From NCBI GenBank assembly GCA_945875065.1, contig CAMCJC010000107.1, positions 1 to 7,914 of the forward strand: a stretch of DNA of 7,914 nt, in the 5' to 3' direction. The DNA is from an uncultured Propionibacteriaceae bacterium. Lineage in GTDB: Bacteria > Actinomycetota > Actinomycetes > Propionibacteriales > Propionibacteriaceae. Every line of letters starts with the position of its first letter. Position 1 is the first letter of the stretch. The translations under genes and the position numbers were made by a program. Under the pieces are notes generated by a model. It was not told the origin of the DNA. It searched no databases and worked only from the letters and a program-made list of their open reading frames with translations. This document shows, one piece after another, positions 5,939 to 7,914 of this stretch.

Positions 5939-7397
5939 GGATGTTCTCTCCTTCTTTGATGGCTTGCTCGACCCGGGTGAAGGCCGGGTCTCCGATGAAT
6001 TGTTCGAACTTCACGATGACGGCCTCAGGCGCGATCCCGCGGACTCGGTCGGCGAGACCGGACTGGCACATGACCAGGCGGGTGTCTGAGGGGACGTTGT
6101 TGACGGGGGAGTGGATGACGTCGATGCCAAATGGGGCGAGCTTCTTCTTCATGGCCGCGGCGACCATCACGCTGGAGCCCATGCCGGCGTCGCAGGCGAT
6201 CACCAGCTGCTTGATGTCCGCCACGGCTACGCTACGGGGGCCGGTTGTCTCTGCCCGTTCGGTGGTGACGGCACTCGGCGTGGCGGGCTCGCCCGAGTGA
6301 ACCTTCTCCTCGGGTGTTTCGGCGGCGTCATCGTCATGCTTCTTATTTCGACCCATGCCGAGGATCATGGCGGCGATCAGGAAGCTGACGATCGTGGCGA
6401 CGATCACGGCCGCATAGACCGCGACGTGGCCGCCGCGTGGGGCTACCAGGGTGTAGGCGATGATGCTGCCGGGCGAAGCAGGGCCCTGAAGACCGGCGCC
6501 GAGCAGGCCGCCGATGGCCAGGCCGGACATGCCGCCGCCGATTGCGGCCAGAATCATGGCGGGCTTGGCGAGCACGTACGGGAAGTAGATCTCATGGATG
6601 CCGCCGAATAGGTGGATGATCGCGGCACCGGGGGCGGAGGCGCGTAGGGCCTTGGAGCCGAAGAACCAGTAGGCAAGCAGGATGCCAAGGCCAGGACCGG
6701 GGTTCGACTCGACCATGAACAGGATCGACTTGCCCACCTCGGATGCCTGGACGGCTCCTAGCGGTGACAGCACGCCGTGGTTGATGGCATTGTTCAGGAA
6801 CAGCACCTTCGCGGGCTCGACGAGCAGCGACGCCAGAGGCAGCAGGCCGTGATCGACGAGCCAGCCGACGCCAGCGCCAAGCCAACCCACGAGGAGGCTC
6901 ACGACCGGTCCGATACCCAGCCGAGCGGCGATGGCGGCGAACATGCCGATGATGCCGAGCGAGAAGTTATCGACGAGCATCTCGAAGCCGCTCTTGACCT
7001 TGCCGGTGGTCAGCTTGTCGAACTCCTTGAGAATCCAGGCCGACAAGGGCCCCATGATCATCGCGCCGAGGAACATCGGGATATCACTGCCGATGATCAC
7101 GCCCATGGTCGCCAGAGCACCGATCACAGCACCGCGCTGCCCGTGGACCATGCGGCCTCCGGTATACCCGATCAGCAGAGGCAGCAGGTACTTGATGATC
7201 GGGTCGACCATGCTGGCTAGGGTGGCGTTGGGGAGCCAGCCCTTGGGGATGAAGAGGGCGGTGAGGAGACCCCAGGCGATGAAGGCGCCGATGTTCGGCA
7301 TGATCATGCCGGCGAGCTGACCTCCGAAGCGTTGCACACGAGCGCGGAAGCCCGGCCCTTGAAGGTTCTTGTTCACCTGTGCGTCCGGTAGGGACAT
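5931..7397 (-). CDS. mtlA: PTS mannitol-type IICB permease
   Basis: Membrane permease that imports and phosphorylates a hexitol, most likely mannitol. The N-terminal IIC domain (about residues 25-350) is rich in hydrophobic segments and carries the MtlA hallmarks MVESNPGPGLGILLAYWFFG and the substrate-site motif GGIHEIYFPYVL (GIHE near 266-269). A charged, Pro/Thr/Glu-rich linker (about 350-393) joins it to the IIB domain, whose phosphorylated cysteine is Cys402 in ACDAGMGSSVM. I choose the ATG at 7397 (488 residues) over the GTG immediately before it at 7400, because AAAGG lies 7 nt from the ATG and only 4 from the GTG. It is the first gene of the operon, behind a recognisable promoter. No IIA domain is fused; the separate IIA overlaps its 3' end. 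Unlike many mtl loci, no BglG-type MtlR or MtlD is seen downstream. Confidence 0.95.
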   Translation of the reverse strand: MSLPDAQVNKNLQGPGFRARVQRFGGQLAGMIMPNIGAFIAWGLLTALFIPKGWLPNATLASMVDPIIKYLLPLLIGYTGGRMVHGQRGAVIGALATMGVIIGSDIPMFLGAMIMGPLSAWILKEFDKLTTGKVKSGFEMLVDNFSLGIIGMFAAIAARLGIGPVVSLLVGWLGAGVGWLVDHGLLPLASLLVEPAKVLFLNNAINHGVLSPLGAVQASEVGKSILFMVESNPGPGLGILLAYWFFGSKALRASAPGAAIIHLFGGIHEIYFPYVLAKPAMILAAIGGGMSGLAIGGLLGAGLQGPASPGSIIAYTLVAPRGGHVAVYAAVIVATIVSFLIAAMILGMGRNKKHDDDAAETPEEKVHSGEPATPSAVTTERAETTGPRSVAVADIKQLVIACDAGMGSSVMVAAAMKKKLAPFGIDVIHSPVNNVPSDTRLVMCQSGLADRVRGIAPEAVIVKFEQFIGDPAFTRVEQAIKEGENIHE

Positions 7398-7439
7398 CAC
7401 TCCACCTTTCTGAACAGCGGTGTCCGTTTGGTTTTGTAA

Positions 7440-7455
7440 CCCGCTGCAATGCGGG
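7440..7455 (-). other. Small inverted repeat in the operon leader
   Basis: CCCGC (7440-7444) and GCGGG (7451-7455) form a perfect 5-bp stem around a 6-nt loop, just downstream of the predicted transcription start of the operon. It could be an operator half-site pair or a leader hairpin. No known riboswitch or ribonucleic antiterminator sequence is recognisable here. Confidence 0.25.
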
Positions 7456-7461
7456 CCGATA

Positions 7462-7481
7462 CGGATAGAGTATGTCCGGAT
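7462..7481. repeat. CGGAT direct repeat in promoter core, possible operator
   Basis: CGGAT occurs at 7462-7466 and 7477-7481 on the plus strand, 15 bp apart, overlapping the -10 region and spacer of the operon promoter. The second copy is part of the palindrome TCCGGA (7475-7480). DeoR-family repressors often use short repeated elements over promoters, so this is a plausible operator. The repeats are very short and could be chance. Confidence 0.25.
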
Positions 7482-7495
7482 GTGTCTGATGTCAA
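7467..7495 (-). promoter_or_regulatory. Predicted sigma70-type promoter of the PTS operon
   Basis: Read on the minus strand, a perfect -35 TTGACA (7495-7490) is followed after 17 bp by TACTCT (7472-7467), a 3-of-6 match to the -10 consensus. CATACT, with a 15-bp spacer, is an alternative -10. Transcription would start near 7460, leaving a leader of about 60 nt before the IICB ATG. The perfect -35 and correct spacing make this the best promoter candidate in the gap. Confidence 0.6.
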
Positions 7496-7604
7496 GCCCT
7501 TGGTGTTGGAACTCTCTGTGGGTGTGCCTGTTTCAGGTTGAAGCGGGCAGGTTCGGCGGCTGGGCGGTTGTGCCGGGGGTTGGGCCTTCTGGCACGCTAG
7601 AGAC

Positions 7605-7914
7605 GTGAGCAATCGCATGTGGAGCGCCGAGGGCTGGTTCAAGGTAGGCGCTATCGAGGTCACCAGTACCGTCGCGGTGGTAGTCGTGGGGGCACTCGGG
7701 CTGTTGGCATCGGTCGTCTCTTCGACAGTGCCGTACTGGCTGGCCTACGCCCCCCAGTTCCTGTTCAGCGGGCAGGTCTGGCGGCTGGTCACTTGGCCGT
7801 TCGCGGACCAGATTGGCATGTGGAGCGCGCTCAATCTCGTCATGCTCTGGTTCTTTGGCAGCGAGCTGGAGCGACAGACGGGCAAACGCCAGATGGCGCT
7901 CATCTACGCCGGCG
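7605..7914 (+). CDS. Rhomboid-family intramembrane protein, 3'-truncated by window edge
   Basis: The first 103 codons of an integral membrane protein that runs off the window. A hydrophobic segment at residues about 20-43 (VAVVVVGALGLLASVVSS) is followed by the rhomboid signature WRLVTWPF (about 65-72). Next comes NLVMLWFFGSELERQTG (about 81-97), which aligns with the GlpG region carrying the oxyanion-hole asparagine (FNLLWWWYLGGAVEKRLG). Family knowledge assigns rhomboids to serine proteolysis within membranes. The catalytic Ser and His would lie beyond the window, so activity cannot be judged. GTG 7605 is the tentative start. ATG 7617 is an alternative, neither has a strong SD, and an in-frame TGA at 7539 limits any extension. 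It is divergent from the PTS operon with no evident functional link. I see no convincing plus-strand promoter in 7398-7604. Confidence 0.8.
   Translation, partial: MSNRMWSAEGWFKVGAIEVTSTVAVVVVGALGLLASVVSSTVPYWLAYAPQFLFSGQVWRLVTWPFADQIGMWSALNLVMLWFFGSELERQTGKRQMALIYAG

Noticed and set aside
7527..7537. CCTGTTTCAGG inverted repeat in the intergenic gap
   Set aside because: Only a 4-bp stem with a 3-nt loop and no T-tract; not distinguishable from chance.
7420..7663. Short open frames on both strands across the divergent intergenic region
   Set aside because: No family resemblance or convincing SD; they cover the PTS promoter and the start of the rhomboid gene.
1..7914. tRNA, rRNA, CRISPR arrays, insertion sequences, phage or defence genes
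   Set aside because: Searched by eye on both strands; no regular repeats, transposase motifs or RNA-gene signatures seen, and almost all of the DNA is accounted for by the metabolic and stress genes.

Overview
The window is high-G+C DNA with densely packed genes and looks actinobacterial (Actinomycetota). The separate mannitol-type IICB and IIA PTS proteins (fused in E. coli), the actinobacterial-style HPr and the rhomboid/DeoR/FruK set make a Propionibacteriaceae-like host my best guess. That placement is an inference from protein style, not a database match.

Layout. (1) Positions 1-2431, plus strand: a peroxide-defence unit. It holds the 3' part of ahpF, which lacks about the first dozen codons at the window edge, followed by an oxyR-type LysR regulator. 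The best-supported oxyR start is the non-canonical codon ATC at 1541, with a Shine-Dalgarno (SD) sequence over the ahpF stop codon. This OxyR keeps the peroxide-sensing cysteine but has Leu where E. coli has its partner Cys208. (2) Positions 2437-7397, minus strand, convergent with oxyR across only 5 bp: a compact polyol-PTS operon. In transcription order it is mannitol-type IICB (mtlA-like), IIA (mtlF-like), a zinc-dependent NAD-type polyol(-phosphate) dehydrogenase, a DeoR/GlpR-family repressor broken by an apparent deletion of about 10 bp, a 1-phosphofructokinase-family kinase and HPr (ptsH). Genes overlap or lie 2 to 16 nt apart. A sigma70-like promoter (TTGACA, 17 bp, TACTCT) sits upstream of the IICB gene. 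(3) Positions 7398-7604: divergent intergenic region. (4) Positions 7605-7914, plus strand: 5' part of a rhomboid-family membrane protein running off the window.

How the genes fit together. The operon could bring in and phosphorylate a hexitol (IICB, IIA, HPr), oxidise the hexitol phosphate to a ketose phosphate (Zn dehydrogenase) and phosphorylate it to a ketose bisphosphate (FruK-like kinase). No classical mannitol-1-phosphate 5-dehydrogenase (MtlD) is present. Mannitol has two-fold symmetry, so oxidising mannitol-1-phosphate at C2 instead of C5 would give fructose-1-phosphate, the substrate of FruK. This is the most interesting functional hypothesis in the window. Galactitol to tagatose-6-phosphate to tagatose bisphosphate is the main alternative. 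The broken repressor suggests that regulation of this operon has changed recently in this strain, or that the sequence has a local error.
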